Assembly (NCBI GenBank): GCA_964533705.1
Contig: CAZHMN010000062.1
Location: 1 to 17,763 of the forward strand
Length of the DNA: 17,763 bases
Direction of reading: 5' to 3'
Origin: CAZHMN01 sp964533705
GTDB lineage: Bacteria; Electryoneota; B3-LCP
How positions within the stretch are numbered: position 1 is the first letter of the stretch; the number at the start of each line of letters is the position of its first letter. The notes below the pieces were generated by a model. It worked only from the letters and a program-made list of their open reading frames with translations. It did no database searches and had not been told where the DNA came from. Below are positions 1-6,999 of this stretch, one piece after another. The translations under genes and the position numbers were made by a program.

Positions 1-284
1 CAATCTGCAGCAAGTTCACCCCCGCCGAGTACAGGGACTCGGCGGCACTCGGAATCAACCTCACTTGCCGATCCCATTGCTATTTATAGAAATCGGCTAA
101 ATTCAGAATTACTCCCTCTCCCACACCCTTCTGCAATGTTCGCTGGAATAGAGGCTGCAGCTCTCCTGATTTGACTGGTCAATCCGTAAAGTTCATGTGC
201 AGGAAATTGCGCAGTCGTCTTGTATAAAATCAGTGTCAGTTGATGACTCTTCGCCCAAACCCTGAGATTACGATAATCTTTCAT
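1..284 (-). pseudogene. Decayed four-helix-bundle (S23/IVP family) protein gene, runs off window edge
   Basis: The first 66 codons (from the ATG at 284) give a typical 23S rRNA-intervening-sequence/S23 family protein: YRNLRVW at the start, SIPANIAEGCGRGS in the middle, then SEFSRFL. Family members are usually about 115-125 residues. Here TAA stops the frame right after FSRFL, but the same frame continues IAMGSASEVDSE, which is again typical of the family (commonly RFLYIALGSxSELE). A Tyr TAT/TAC to TAA change is the simplest explanation. The frame then runs through a copy of a palindromic repeat (22-55) and resumes with ELAAD at the window edge. The gene therefore looks inactivated by a nonsense change and also carries a repeat insertion. 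Family members form small helical bundles, and their cellular role is poorly known. No clear ribosome binding site is seen. Confidence 0.75.
22..55. repeat. Palindromic repeat core, copy inside the S23 gene
   Basis: Inverted repeat ccgccgagt (22-30) / actcggcgg (37-45) around a 6-nt loop acaggg, followed by cactcggaat. It differs at one base (loop a for g at 33) from the hairpin-1 part of the two copies at 1552-1638 and 2299-2385. Only the first half of the 87-bp element is present. It sits within the reading frame of the decayed S23 gene. Confidence 0.85.
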
Positions 285-306
285 CGAATTGCATAAATTT
301 CTTACT

Positions 307-334
307 GATTGCCGACTGCTGAGTGCTGACTGCT
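307..334 (-). repeat. Heptanucleotide tandem repeat upstream of the S23 gene
   Basis: Read on the minus strand there are four consecutive 7-bp units: agcagtc, agcactc, agcagtc, ggcaatc. They lie between the glyA stop and the S23 start. No coding content is seen here. Confidence 0.7.
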
Positions 335-344
335 AAATTCTATA

Positions 345-1432
345 CTATTCCAAAAAATCCTGGTAGATCAGGAAGTTCTTGCATAGCTCTTCGACCTGAG
401 CCCGCACGTCAGCGATCAGCTTTTCGTCGTCGGGGTGGTAGAGGACTTTTGAAATCCAGCCGCCGATGGCTTTCATCTCGTTCTCCTTCATTCCCCGGGT
501 GGTCAAAGCCGGGACGCCGATGCGGATGCCGGAGGTGATGAAGGGGCTGCGGGTGTCGAAGGGCACCATGTTTTTATTAACGGTGATACCGGCCCTCTCC
601 AGGGCGGCTTCAGCCTTCTTTCCGGTGATGTCTTTATCCCGCAGATCGACCAGCATGAGGTGGTTGTCGGTTCCACCGGAAACGAGCTTGAATCCGGTGG
701 CCACCAGCGTTTCAGCCAGGGCTTTGGCGTTCTTGATAATCTGGTTGCTGTATTCGACGAATTCGGGTTGGAGGGCTTCTTTAAAGGCAACCGCTTTGGC
801 GGCGATAACGTGCATCAAGGGGCCGCCCTGAATGCCGGGGAAGGTTACGGAATCCACGGCTTCAACGATGGTCTTGGGTTTAGGCATGCCGGAAAGCATG
901 ATCTCTCCGCCCTGCTCGTCGGAAAGGATCAATCCACCGCGGGGGCCGCGAAGAGTCTTATGAGTGGTGGAGGTCACCACGTGGCAATGCGGAATGGGAG
1001 ATGGATGATGACCCGTGGCCACCAGACCGGCGATATGGGCAATGTCGGCGATCAGGTAAGCGCCCACTTCATCGGCGATTTCCCGGAAGCGGGCGAANNN
1101 NNNNNNNNNNNNNNNNNNNNNNNNNNNNNNNNNNNNNNNNNNNNNNNNNNNNNNNNNNNNNNNNNNNNNNNNNNNNNNNNNNNNNNNNNNNNNNNNNTGG
1201 CGCGCTCCTGAGCCAGTGATTCAGCCTGGTCAACGTATTCGCAGCCGCCGTAGTAGCGTTTGGCGGGGTAGCCTTCGGCGTATTTGTTGGTCAGCACCGT
1301 GCCCATGGCTTCGATGACGGCACGGGAGGTGAAGTTTTCCGAGGCGATCATTTCCAGTGTATAGCTCTGGCGGTAGATTTCACCGCGCACGACGTCTTTA
1401 ATTTCTGGATCGACTTCCATTAGCGTTTTCAT
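345..1432 (-). CDS. glyA: Serine hydroxymethyltransferase, interrupted by an assembly gap
   Basis: PLP enzyme interconverting serine plus tetrahydrofolate with glycine plus 5,10-methylene-tetrahydrofolate in the cytoplasm, the main one-carbon source. The N-terminal part carries IASENFTS and TNKYAEGYPAKRYYGGCEYVD, both family hallmarks. The C-terminal part carries ADIAHIAGLVATG, the PLP-lysine segment STTHKTLRGPRGG, GGTDNHL and TSGIRIG. The start is the ATG at 1430-1432, with GGAG about 6 nt upstream. Immediately after the gap the correct frame reads FARFREIADEVGAY. The 100-N placeholder does not preserve frame, so any apparent frameshift is an artefact. By alignment from memory with the E. 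coli enzyme, about 100 residues (roughly 300 bp) are missing, including the PHSGSQAN and HGGHLTHG region. There is no sign the real gene is broken. rpiB lies upstream, separated by a toxin-antitoxin pair. Confidence 0.96.
1098..1197. other. Assembly gap (100 N) inside glyA
   Basis: Exactly 100 Ns, the conventional scaffolder placeholder for a gap of unknown size. From glyA conservation the true missing sequence is about 300 bp, so coordinates to the right are likely shifted by about 200 bp relative to the real chromosome. Confidence 0.98.
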
Positions 1433-1478
1433 GTGGGTCTCCAGGAATCGTTTGTATTGTCTCTTATGAAAATCTTTG

Positions 1479-1540
1479 GGTGTCGGATTCCCACGGAATG
1501 GCTACTGCACCGGGAGAATCTCGTAAGGGTCTCATAACCT
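1479..1540. repeat. Degenerate tail-repeat modules upstream of glyA
   Basis: ggtgtcggattcccacg at 1479-1495 is identical to 2392-2408. It is followed by gggagaatctcgtaagggt (1512-1530), an imperfect copy of the 44-bp tail repeat found at 1652-1695 and 2421-2464. These form the left end of the repeat block between glyA and the toxin gene. Confidence 0.75.
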
Positions 1541-1551
1541 ATTTACATGTC

Positions 1552-1638
1552 TGCTTGTTAATCTCCGCCGAGTACGGGGACTCGGCGGCACTCGGAATTT
1601 TTTCCATATATCGGGGTCGGGGCGACCCCGATTATGGA
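1552..1638. repeat. 87-bp double-hairpin repeat, copy A
   Basis: Identical over 87 bp to 2299-2385. Hairpin 1 is ccgccgagt / actcggcgg (1565-1588, 6-nt loop). Hairpin 2 is atcggggtcg / cgaccccgat (1610-1632, 3-nt loop ggg) and extends outward through ccata / tatgg with one bulged T. A ggaattttttcc stretch joins them. A second actcgg at 1590-1595, just before the T run, allows an alternative hairpin resembling a plus-strand terminator. Confidence 0.95.
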
Positions 1639-1651
1639 TTAATCCTCAGTA

Positions 1652-1695
1652 TCGGATTCGGAGAATCTCGTAAGAGTCTCACGACCGACCTACCT
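1652..1695. repeat. 44-bp tail repeat, copy A
   Basis: Identical to 2421-2464. It contains the small palindrome gagaatctc, then gtaa, then gagtctc, and ends cgaccgacctacct. It ends 13 bp before the toxin stop codon. Confidence 0.93.
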
Positions 1696-1708
1696 ATCTA
1701 CCACGGCT

Positions 1709-1963
1709 TTACCTGTACACATCCCGCCGATGCCTGATTCGCATCACTCGAACAGCTTTAGCTCTGTCGTCAATTTCATAAATCACTCTATAATCACCAA
1801 CTCGAATGCGCCAATCACTTCCTGAGCGGGTAATTTTACGACAGCCAGGCGGTCTCGGATTTATACCCAACTCCTTAATATGGCTGATGATATTGCGAAA
1901 ATTGTCCTCCGAGAGTCGCTTAAGGTCGCGTTCGGCTGCTCGCTCAAGATAGACCTCATGCAC
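1709..1963 (-). CDS. RelE/ParE-superfamily toxin of a type II toxin-antitoxin pair
   Basis: 84 residues with the whole RelE-type core: an N-terminal Y-L-A-E-R-DLKRL helix, a helical middle NIISHIKELGINPRPPG, the KITRSGSDWRIRVGDYRVIYEIDD sheet, and the C-terminal RVMRIRHRRDVYR. RelE relatives cut mRNA in the ribosomal A site, and the conserved basic residues (R near WRIRVG, the C-terminal HRRDVYR) fit that function, while ParE relatives instead poison gyrase. RelE is the better match. The start is GTG at 1961-1963, with AAGGAG 10 nt upstream inside the antitoxin gene. The start overlaps the antitoxin end by 8 bp, so translation is probably coupled. It is repressed by the antitoxin complex in known systems. 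Direct repeats flank the pair. Confidence 0.92.
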   Translation of the reverse strand: MHEVYLERAAERDLKRLSEDNFRNIISHIKELGINPRPPGCRKITRSGSDWRIRVGDYRVIYEIDDRAKAVRVMRIRHRRDVYR

Positions 1964-2165
1964 CTGGCTTGTACTCCTTCAAAAAGTCTTCCAGCTTTTT
2001 AAACTTGAGCGGTTTCTTTCGCATTTTCTTGAGCGAATTCAAATCGTCCAGATCCTCGAGCTGTTCCAACATTTCCTGGTATTCATCAATGTCGAGGATC
2101 ACCGCAGTTGGCTCTCCATCCTGAAGGATGATTTGCGGGGATTTTCTTTTTATTGCACTTCTCAT
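1956..2165 (-). CDS. Phd/YefM-like antitoxin partner of the RelE-type toxin
   Basis: 69 residues. The segment SPQIILQDGEPTAVILDIDEYQEMLEQLEDL matches the Phd/YefM core (bad-habit form: xPxIIxxxGxPxAVLxxxEEYExLxE). The acidic helix and basic tail after it would wrap the toxin. Typical members carry about 20 more N-terminal residues forming the DNA-binding part. Here translation must begin at the ATG at 2163-2165, because an in-frame TAA lies 10 codons upstream and a GGAG sits 8 nt before the ATG. Autoregulation may therefore be weak or differently built. It is first in the operon and overlaps the toxin by 8 bp. Confidence 0.87.
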   Translation of the reverse strand: MRSAIKRKSPQIILQDGEPTAVILDIDEYQEMLEQLEDLDDLNSLKKMRKKPLKFKKLEDFLKEYKPGA

Positions 2166-2298
2166 TTGTCGGACTCCAGATGAGATTATTCGTTACTCGT
2201 TGCGTCAGGTCCTAGCTCCCCAGAAGCGTAACCTAACGCATAAATCCTCAGTGTCGGGTCACACCTTTCAGGCTAAGAGTCGACACAACAGGAAAAAT

Positions 2299-2385
2299 TG
2301 CTTGTTAATCTCCGCCGAGTACGGGGACTCGGCGGCACTCGGAATTTTTTCCATATATCGGGGTCGGGGCGACCCCGATTATGGA
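2299..2385. repeat. 87-bp double-hairpin repeat, copy B
   Basis: Perfect copy of 1552-1638 in the same orientation. Hairpin 1 is at 2312-2335 and hairpin 2 at 2357-2379 (extended 2351-2384). Together with the 44-bp tail it brackets the toxin-antitoxin pair. The 300 bp between the antitoxin start and the rpiB stop hold this repeat, its tail modules and no gene. Confidence 0.95.
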
Positions 2386-2391
2386 GTTTGA

Positions 2392-2464
2392 GGTGTCGGA
2401 TTCCCACGAAGTTTGAGCTGTCGGATTCGGAGAATCTCGTAAGAGTCTCACGACCGACCTACCT
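2392..2464. repeat. Tail repeat modules, copy B, abutting the rpiB stop
   Basis: ggtgtcggattcccacg (2392-2408, same as 1479-1495), then the 44-bp tail 2421-2464 identical to 1652-1695. The tail ends one base before the rpiB stop codon (2466-2468). Confidence 0.93.
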
Positions 2465-2465
2465 C

Positions 2466-2906
2466 TCAATAATCCCCCAACTTGCCGATTTTATCCACGC
2501 GGCGCTGGTGGCGGCCGGCTTCGAAGGAGGTTTTCAGCCAGACGTCCAGGATCTCAAGCGCTTTTTCCGGCTCCGTGTATCGCGCTCCCAGGGTCAGGAC
2601 GTTGGCGTCGTTGTGGCGGCGGCTCATCTCGGCCATAATCGGGCTGGTGCAGAGGGCGGCGCGCACGCCGCGAATTTTATTGGCGACCATGCTCATGCCG
2701 ATGCCGGAGCCGCAGATCAGCACCGCCCGATCGGAGACGCTGTCGGCCACATCCCGTGCGGCCAGGACGCCGTAATCGGGATAGTCCACCGAGGTCTCGT
2801 CGAAGCAACCCCGGTCGAAGACCTCGTGCCCCTCTACTTTCAGTTTTTCCTTTATCTTCTCTTTTAGCGTGAAGCCGGCGTGGTCAGCAGCAAGTGATAT
2901 TTTCAT
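2466..2906 (-). CDS. rpiB: Ribose-5-phosphate isomerase B
   Basis: Cytoplasmic isomerase of the RpiB/LacA/LacB family, converting ribose 5-phosphate and ribulose 5-phosphate in the non-oxidative pentose phosphate pathway. 146 residues, normal for the family. Visible motifs are the N-terminal AADHAG (D8, H9), SVDYPDYG (39-46), the catalytic-cysteine loop CGSGIGMS (C65), NKIRGVRAALC (76-86), and RRHNDANVLTLGAR with the second active-site histidine H98. The C-terminus FEAGRHQRRVDKI is typical. The ATG at 2904-2906 gives the usual MKI start. A GTG three codons upstream (2913-2915) is an alternative that would add three residues. It is transcribed towards the toxin-antitoxin pair and glyA. A LacAB role is less likely because there is only one subunit. 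Confidence 0.96.
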   Translation of the reverse strand: MKISLAADHAGFTLKEKIKEKLKVEGHEVFDRGCFDETSVDYPDYGVLAARDVADSVSDRAVLICGSGIGMSMVANKIRGVRAALCTSPIMAEMSRRHNDANVLTLGARYTEPEKALEILDVWLKTSFEAGRHQRRVDKIGKLGDY

Positions 2907-2942
2907 TTTCTTCACTTATTTCTGCGATGGGAAGAGGAGGTT

Positions 2943-2968
2943 CAGGGTCGGGAAAGGACCCGACCCTG
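2943..2968. repeat. Perfect 10-bp-stem hairpin between the TPR lipoprotein gene and rpiB
   Basis: cagggtcggg (2943-2952), loop aaagga, cccgaccctg (2959-2968). No T run follows on either strand, so it is not a standard intrinsic terminator. Its stem gggtcggg resembles hairpin 2 of the 87-bp repeat (ggggtcg / cgacccc). It may be a member of the same dispersed family or an mRNA-stabilising or processing hairpin between cistrons. Confidence 0.8.
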
Positions 2969-2995
2969 TTGTACTATTCCGGCTATTATCAGTGG

Positions 2996-4312
2996 TTATT
3001 TTTGCGAGACTTCGTTCAGAAATGTTTCGATAAACCTCAGTTCCGGCCAGTTGGGCTTGATCCAATCATAGCCTCCGCCGGCTGTGGGATCCTTATCGTT
3101 CTGGTGCATAAACCAGTCAGCGTATTCGGGTACCAGCTTGGAATCTTTCAGGTATCGCATACGGCGGTTGGCATCTTCCATAACGCTGTAATCGCCGGTG
3201 TTCTTAGCGTCTCGATAGAGGCCATAAGCAACGGTATAGACGAGCTTATCGTAGTAGGTCGGTGGTTTACCCTGGGTTTTTTTATCCGCGGCAGCCTCGT
3301 ATATGGATGCCAGAGCAACATAAGCCGATCCCAACCTGGAATCAATTCCCATAGCTTTGCGGGCATAATAACGCGCCCGGGGATAGTCCTCCATCTGCCG
3401 GTAGCAGTTGCTGATACTCACCATGACCTGTGCGTTGTCCGGTTCTATTTCCAGAATCTTGGAGTTGGCTTGTATGGCCGCCGGATAGTTGCGCAGGTTT
3501 TCTTGAACGTTCCCCAGAGCTTCCAGTGCGCGAACGTTGTTCGGTTCGACCTGAGTGATTTGCAGGAGCAGATCCCGTGCTTTCTCATTCTGCCCGGCAT
3601 CCGTATAGGCTTTGGCAAGATCGAATTTCTTCTGGGTATCATCGGGGAAGCGTTGCACTGCTTCTTCGAGGGAATTTATGTAATCGTCGAGCGATAGATT
3701 TCTTCTGATCAGGTCGGCCAGGATCTCGGAGACCTCTTTATTGCCCGGCTCTTCTTCAAGTATCTTGCGATACAGTTCGATTGCTTGCAGTGGGCGGTTT
3801 ACGCGGGTATAGAGCTCGGCCAAGGTCTTACGATACCCAATCTCTTCGGGGTTGTACTTAACCGCAGCTTCATAATGGACGACCGCGCTGTCCAGCATTC
3901 CTTGCGTTCTGTAGATATGGCCCAAACTAGCATGCAGATAGGCATCCTCCGGGAAGGCCAGAAGACCTTTTTCATAGACCATTTTGACCGAATCCGCTGA
4001 GACGTTCATCTGGATATAGGACTGGGCCCATTTCCCGTAGTCGTTGAAAACGTGACCTGTGTCCTTTTCGGCCAATTCGGCGTAATACCTGGCGGCCTCG
4101 GTGTAGTTTTTGTTGTTGTAGTGGGAATAAGCGAAAGAGCGAATAATTTTTAGCTCCCGCGTTTGCGCCTCTCGCAGCGAGTCCGCCAAAGCCTTTTGCT
4201 GCTCAGGAGTCAGCACCGTCTCTTCTTCGACGACGGGCGGCGGTGCACAACTGTAGAGCATTCCCATTACGCTTACTGTTAGAATCAAACAGATGATTGT
4301 TCCTGGTTTCAT
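2996..4312 (-). CDS. TPR-repeat lipoprotein
   Basis: 438 residues. A lipoprotein signal peptide (hydrophobic 5-20) ends in the lipobox LYSC with Cys22. A short Pro/Glu linker and a charged helix follow, then successive tetratricopeptide repeats from about residue 55 to 345. These show alternating patterns such as YTEAARYYAELAEKD, DSAVVHYEAAVKYNPEE, PLQAIELYRKILEEEPGN, EKARDLLLQITQVEPNN and YPAAIQANSKILEIEPDN. Expected to be anchored in the inner or outer membrane facing the periplasm and to scaffold protein complexes; the specific partner is unknown. The start is the ATG at 4310-4312, with GGAG 5 nt upstream; the upstream GTG at 4318 is too close to that site. It is the last gene of the putative envelope operon, about 100 bp after the beta-barrel gene. 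Confidence 0.88.
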   Translation of the reverse strand: MKPGTIICLILTVSVMGMLYSCAPPPVVEEETVLTPEQQKALADSLREAQTRELKIIRSFAYSHYNNKNYTEAARYYAELAEKDTGHVFNDYGKWAQSYIQMNVSADSVKMVYEKGLLAFPEDAYLHASLGHIYRTQGMLDSAVVHYEAAVKYNPEEIGYRKTLAELYTRVNRPLQAIELYRKILEEEPGNKEVSEILADLIRRNLSLDDYINSLEEAVQRFPDDTQKKFDLAKAYTDAGQNEKARDLLLQITQVEPNNVRALEALGNVQENLRNYPAAIQANSKILEIEPDNAQVMVSISNCYRQMEDYPRARYYARKAMGIDSRLGSAYVALASIYEAAADKKTQGKPPTYYDKLVYTVAYGLYRDAKNTGDYSVMEDANRRMRYLKDSKLVPEYADWFMHQNDKDPTAGGGYDWIKPNWPELRFIETFLNEVSQK

Positions 4313-4415
4313 GATCACTCCGGTTTGCCAACAGCCTTCAAGGGCTGGTTTCTTTATGATGATTGTTCTTCTATTTTGTCTATATTAGGATTAATGTTAG
4401 GATTTCACATAGGGA

Positions 4416-5651
4416 TCACTCCCACGGCGGCTTAGCGCGTACAAACCAGGTCTCACCAACATTTAAACCCACCCGGAACTTCAGGATATTTTCCTGTCCA
4501 CCGTTGGCGGAAAGGTCACCTCGCAAGCCGTATTCGATGGAGAAATCGAAGCGATCCTTCCCTTCGTTGAAGGGATATCCTAAACCGAACGTGGCGTAGT
4601 AGCCGTCAATGGAGCTTCCTTCGCTTAAAGCGTACCCGGTTTCCCAGCGAAAACCGAAGCGGTACTGCATACGTTTCAGCAAGAAATCATCATCCCAATG
4701 CCCGGGAATCCACTCAAAACCTGCGGCCAGTTCGTACGAATCCTGATATTCCTGCGGGCCGGGAGGCAAGGATTCTTCAAGCTCGCTCCAGGGGCGGTAA
4801 ACGACCTGCCCTGCGGCCTGCCATTGGGGCTTGAACTGATAAGCTAAACCAAGACCATAGCGGGCCGCCAATTTATATTCCGTTTTATAAGTAATACTGG
4901 AGTCTTCATCCGTGTAGCTGTAAGTTCGATCCAGGTCTATGGGTATCTCCGGTTCGAAAACCGCTCCGAGCGTCAATCTGTCCACCGGCTGCAGCAATAT
5001 GCCCAACGATCCACCGAAAGCCAACCACTTTTCTTCATTCAGGAATTCGATATACTGATTATAACCACTCTGGCCAATATAACTGATTCGTTTTTCTTCG
5101 TTATAGCCCCAAATGGTGGTAATCCCGGCTCCGATCTTCGCCCAGGACCAGGGCGCCCACCCCAGGTTGAGGGCGATGCGACTCAATCCCCCGCTGCCCT
5201 GGTTGCTCTGCGTAAAAATCTGGTCATCTATGACCACATCCCAATTGTAGAGATAATCTATACGGCTCTCCGGAGTGAGGAAAAAGCCAATCGCCAATCC
5301 CTCCCGCAACCGCAGAGCTATGCTAAAACATTCCACCTGACCCCAATCTTCCAGATCCGACGCCTGGTGGTCGCGCATCCATTGGCGTGTGAGATAGCCG
5401 CTGGCGGAAATGCGGGTCTGCTTGATGGCCGCCAGGGCAGCGGGATTCAGGGCATTCAGGGAAACGGAATCATTCAACGCCAGACCGGCGTCCCCCATTC
5501 CGACCGCCCGTGAAGAACTGAAGCTCTCGAAAACACCATAGGATCCCAATCCGGAAAAAATTGAACCGGCGGCTCGAACGTTCATGGGCAGCGACGATGC
5601 GCAAGCGATCAATACCAGTATCCAGATTTTTCGATTCGCAATGCTCTTCAT
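4416..5651 (-). CDS. Predicted outer-membrane beta-barrel protein (PorV/FadL-like)
   Basis: 411 residues with a signal peptide (MKSIANRKIWILVLIACASSL, likely cut after VRA-A). Directly after it comes FSSSRAVGMGDAGLALNDSVSLNALNPAALAA, the N-terminal signature of PorV/UPF0164/FadL-like barrels. The rest alternates amphipathic strands with acidic loops and aromatic girdle residues (YGLGLAYQFKPQWQ, YRFGFRWETGYAL, YYATFGLGYPF, FDFSIEYGLRG), and ends in strand ILKFRVGLNVGETW. Family members act as outer-membrane channels or as shuttle/anchor proteins for secreted cargo; which applies here cannot be told. The ATG overlaps the lipoprotein stop (ATGA), indicating coupled translation and shared function. 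Confidence 0.8.
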   Translation of the reverse strand: MKSIANRKIWILVLIACASSLPMNVRAAGSIFSGLGSYGVFESFSSSRAVGMGDAGLALNDSVSLNALNPAALAAIKQTRISASGYLTRQWMRDHQASDLEDWGQVECFSIALRLREGLAIGFFLTPESRIDYLYNWDVVIDDQIFTQSNQGSGGLSRIALNLGWAPWSWAKIGAGITTIWGYNEEKRISYIGQSGYNQYIEFLNEEKWLAFGGSLGILLQPVDRLTLGAVFEPEIPIDLDRTYSYTDEDSSITYKTEYKLAARYGLGLAYQFKPQWQAAGQVVYRPWSELEESLPPGPQEYQDSYELAAGFEWIPGHWDDDFLLKRMQYRFGFRWETGYALSEGSSIDGYYATFGLGYPFNEGKDRFDFSIEYGLRGDLSANGGQENILKFRVGLNVGETWFVRAKPPWE

Positions 5652-6883
5652 GAATCGTTTTCCACGTAGATAATGCGCAGCCGAGGCCGCAGGGAATCGG
5701 GTGCGTTTATGCCGTAGAATACAGTGCGTGAGATATTTAAATATTCATCGAAAGATTTGATCATGAAACCCTGGTTCGTCCCCGGGTTGCGAATCCAGTC
5801 GTAAACCATATCGTTCAGATTCAGCGTCAGAGTGGCTTCTTCCCGGTCATAATATCCCAACACCACCGATACACCGAAGCCGATGGGGGCGTTGGCGGGA
5901 TCCTGCTTCCAGGTCGTGTCCACCATTCCCAGGGTGAAGGCGCCGTTGATCACATCAATATTATACTCGCTGGTCGTATCGGCGTGCAAAATAACTTCAG
6001 CGCTGTGGATGCCGACACCATAGGATTGGAAGAGCCCATCCAGGTCATACATCAGGATGCTGCGGCAGGCGACTGCATTTCCCAGGTAGAGATAGGTGGA
6101 ATCCTGGATACCCGTCACATCATTGGCGATGAAGGCATCGGAAATGGGATAAGCGTTTATCAAAGTGTCAATTTCAACCACGCCGGTCGTATCCGTAGTG
6201 TCAATAACCGTTAGGTACATTTCGAGCCGAGGCAGTACTGAAATAGTCCCGTATTCCGACGATGAAAACCGAACCATTTGATCCGATGGGGGATCGGCCT
6301 TAAAATAGAGGCCGTTATTGTAATGTAGGGTTTTCTCGCCGGACCCGGCCGAGGCCCAGGCACGTAGCAGACTATCCGGGGCCGGGAAGCTGAACGATAC
6401 GCTGTCACCCATTACCGCTGATGACGGCACTTCGATACTCGTGATGGGATCGCCCAATTCCAGCGAGTCCAGGTTATCCCAGGTAATTCCGATTTCCGCC
6501 CAGACCTGGCTTTTATTCACGAATAGCACGTCTATGTTCAGGGGATCCGAATCGGCTACGAGGACGCTATCCAAGAAGAGCTTGACGATCAGTGAATCTA
6601 CAGCGAAGCTATCGGGCAAGTAGTAATAGGGCTCGAACTTGACGAGGAAGTCAGCGCGATGATCATTCATCAAACCGGCGTAAAGGTAGGGGCTGGCACC
6701 GGTAGTCGCTTGAGCCTGATAAAAAGCGGAGGCGACGGGATCCAGAATGACTTCCTGCGGGTATTCATCCATCAGTCCGGGGGCGAGGCTGGAACCGACA
6801 GAGGAATCCTTCTGCTCGCAGCCGGATAAAACCAGCAAAACGAGGCTCAGCAAAACCGGCAAACGTCTTAAAATATCCTTCAT
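5648..6883 (-). CDS. DNRLRE-like surface lipoprotein
   Basis: From the ATG at 6881-6883 the protein is 411 residues, beginning MKDILRRLPVLLSLVLLVLSGC, a textbook lipoprotein signal with Cys22. In-frame ATGs at 6889, 6898 and 6973 are alternatives; 6973 would add 30 residues ahead of the signal peptide and is less likely. None has a strong ribosome binding site. Two beta-rich halves are seen. The second (LYLGNAVACRSILMYDLDGL, SAEVILHAD, LNDMVYDWIRNPGTNQGFMI, LRPRLRIIYVEN) follows the DNRLRE pattern seen in surface and matrix proteins. Its function is unknown, and it probably sits on the outer membrane. It overlaps the downstream barrel gene by 4 bp, and the AmrS gene ends about 115 bp upstream. 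Confidence 0.75.
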   Translation of the reverse strand: MKDILRRLPVLLSLVLLVLSGCEQKDSSVGSSLAPGLMDEYPQEVILDPVASAFYQAQATTGASPYLYAGLMNDHRADFLVKFEPYYYLPDSFAVDSLIVKLFLDSVLVADSDPLNIDVLFVNKSQVWAEIGITWDNLDSLELGDPITSIEVPSSAVMGDSVSFSFPAPDSLLRAWASAGSGEKTLHYNNGLYFKADPPSDQMVRFSSSEYGTISVLPRLEMYLTVIDTTDTTGVVEIDTLINAYPISDAFIANDVTGIQDSTYLYLGNAVACRSILMYDLDGLFQSYGVGIHSAEVILHADTTSEYNIDVINGAFTLGMVDTTWKQDPANAPIGFGVSVVLGYYDREEATLTLNLNDMVYDWIRNPGTNQGFMIKSFDEYLNISRTVFYGINAPDSLRPRLRIIYVENDS

Positions 6884-6999
6884 TCCCATCTTAGTCATAA
6901 ATCTTTTAAATTTAAATTGAAATGTTGGCATAAGCAAGGAAAAAATAAGCTTTGCCTTTTGACCTGATTTCATCAGGTGAGACTACCACCAAGCACATG

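Noticed and set aside
1052..1097. Apparent frameshift in glyA at the gap
   Set aside because: The frame reading FARFREIADEVGAY is correct SHMT sequence; the shift arises only because the 100-N placeholder is not the true gap length.
466..1211. Long plus-strand open frames opposite glyA
   Set aside because: Shadows of a strongly conserved glyA on the minus strand; their sequences resemble no family and one runs through the Ns.
1552..2385. Composite transposon around the toxin-antitoxin pair
   Set aside because: No transposase, no terminal inverted repeats of IS type and no target duplications could be seen; the flanks are direct palindromic repeats only.
1479..2464. CRISPR array
   Set aside because: The repeats are few, of different lengths, internally palindromic and separated by genes rather than uniform spacers; no cas genes are present.
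2894..3697. 267-codon plus-strand open frame
   Set aside because: Antisense to the TPR lipoprotein gene, which has a signal peptide, lipobox, TPR periodicity and a ribosome site; the opposite frame has none of these.
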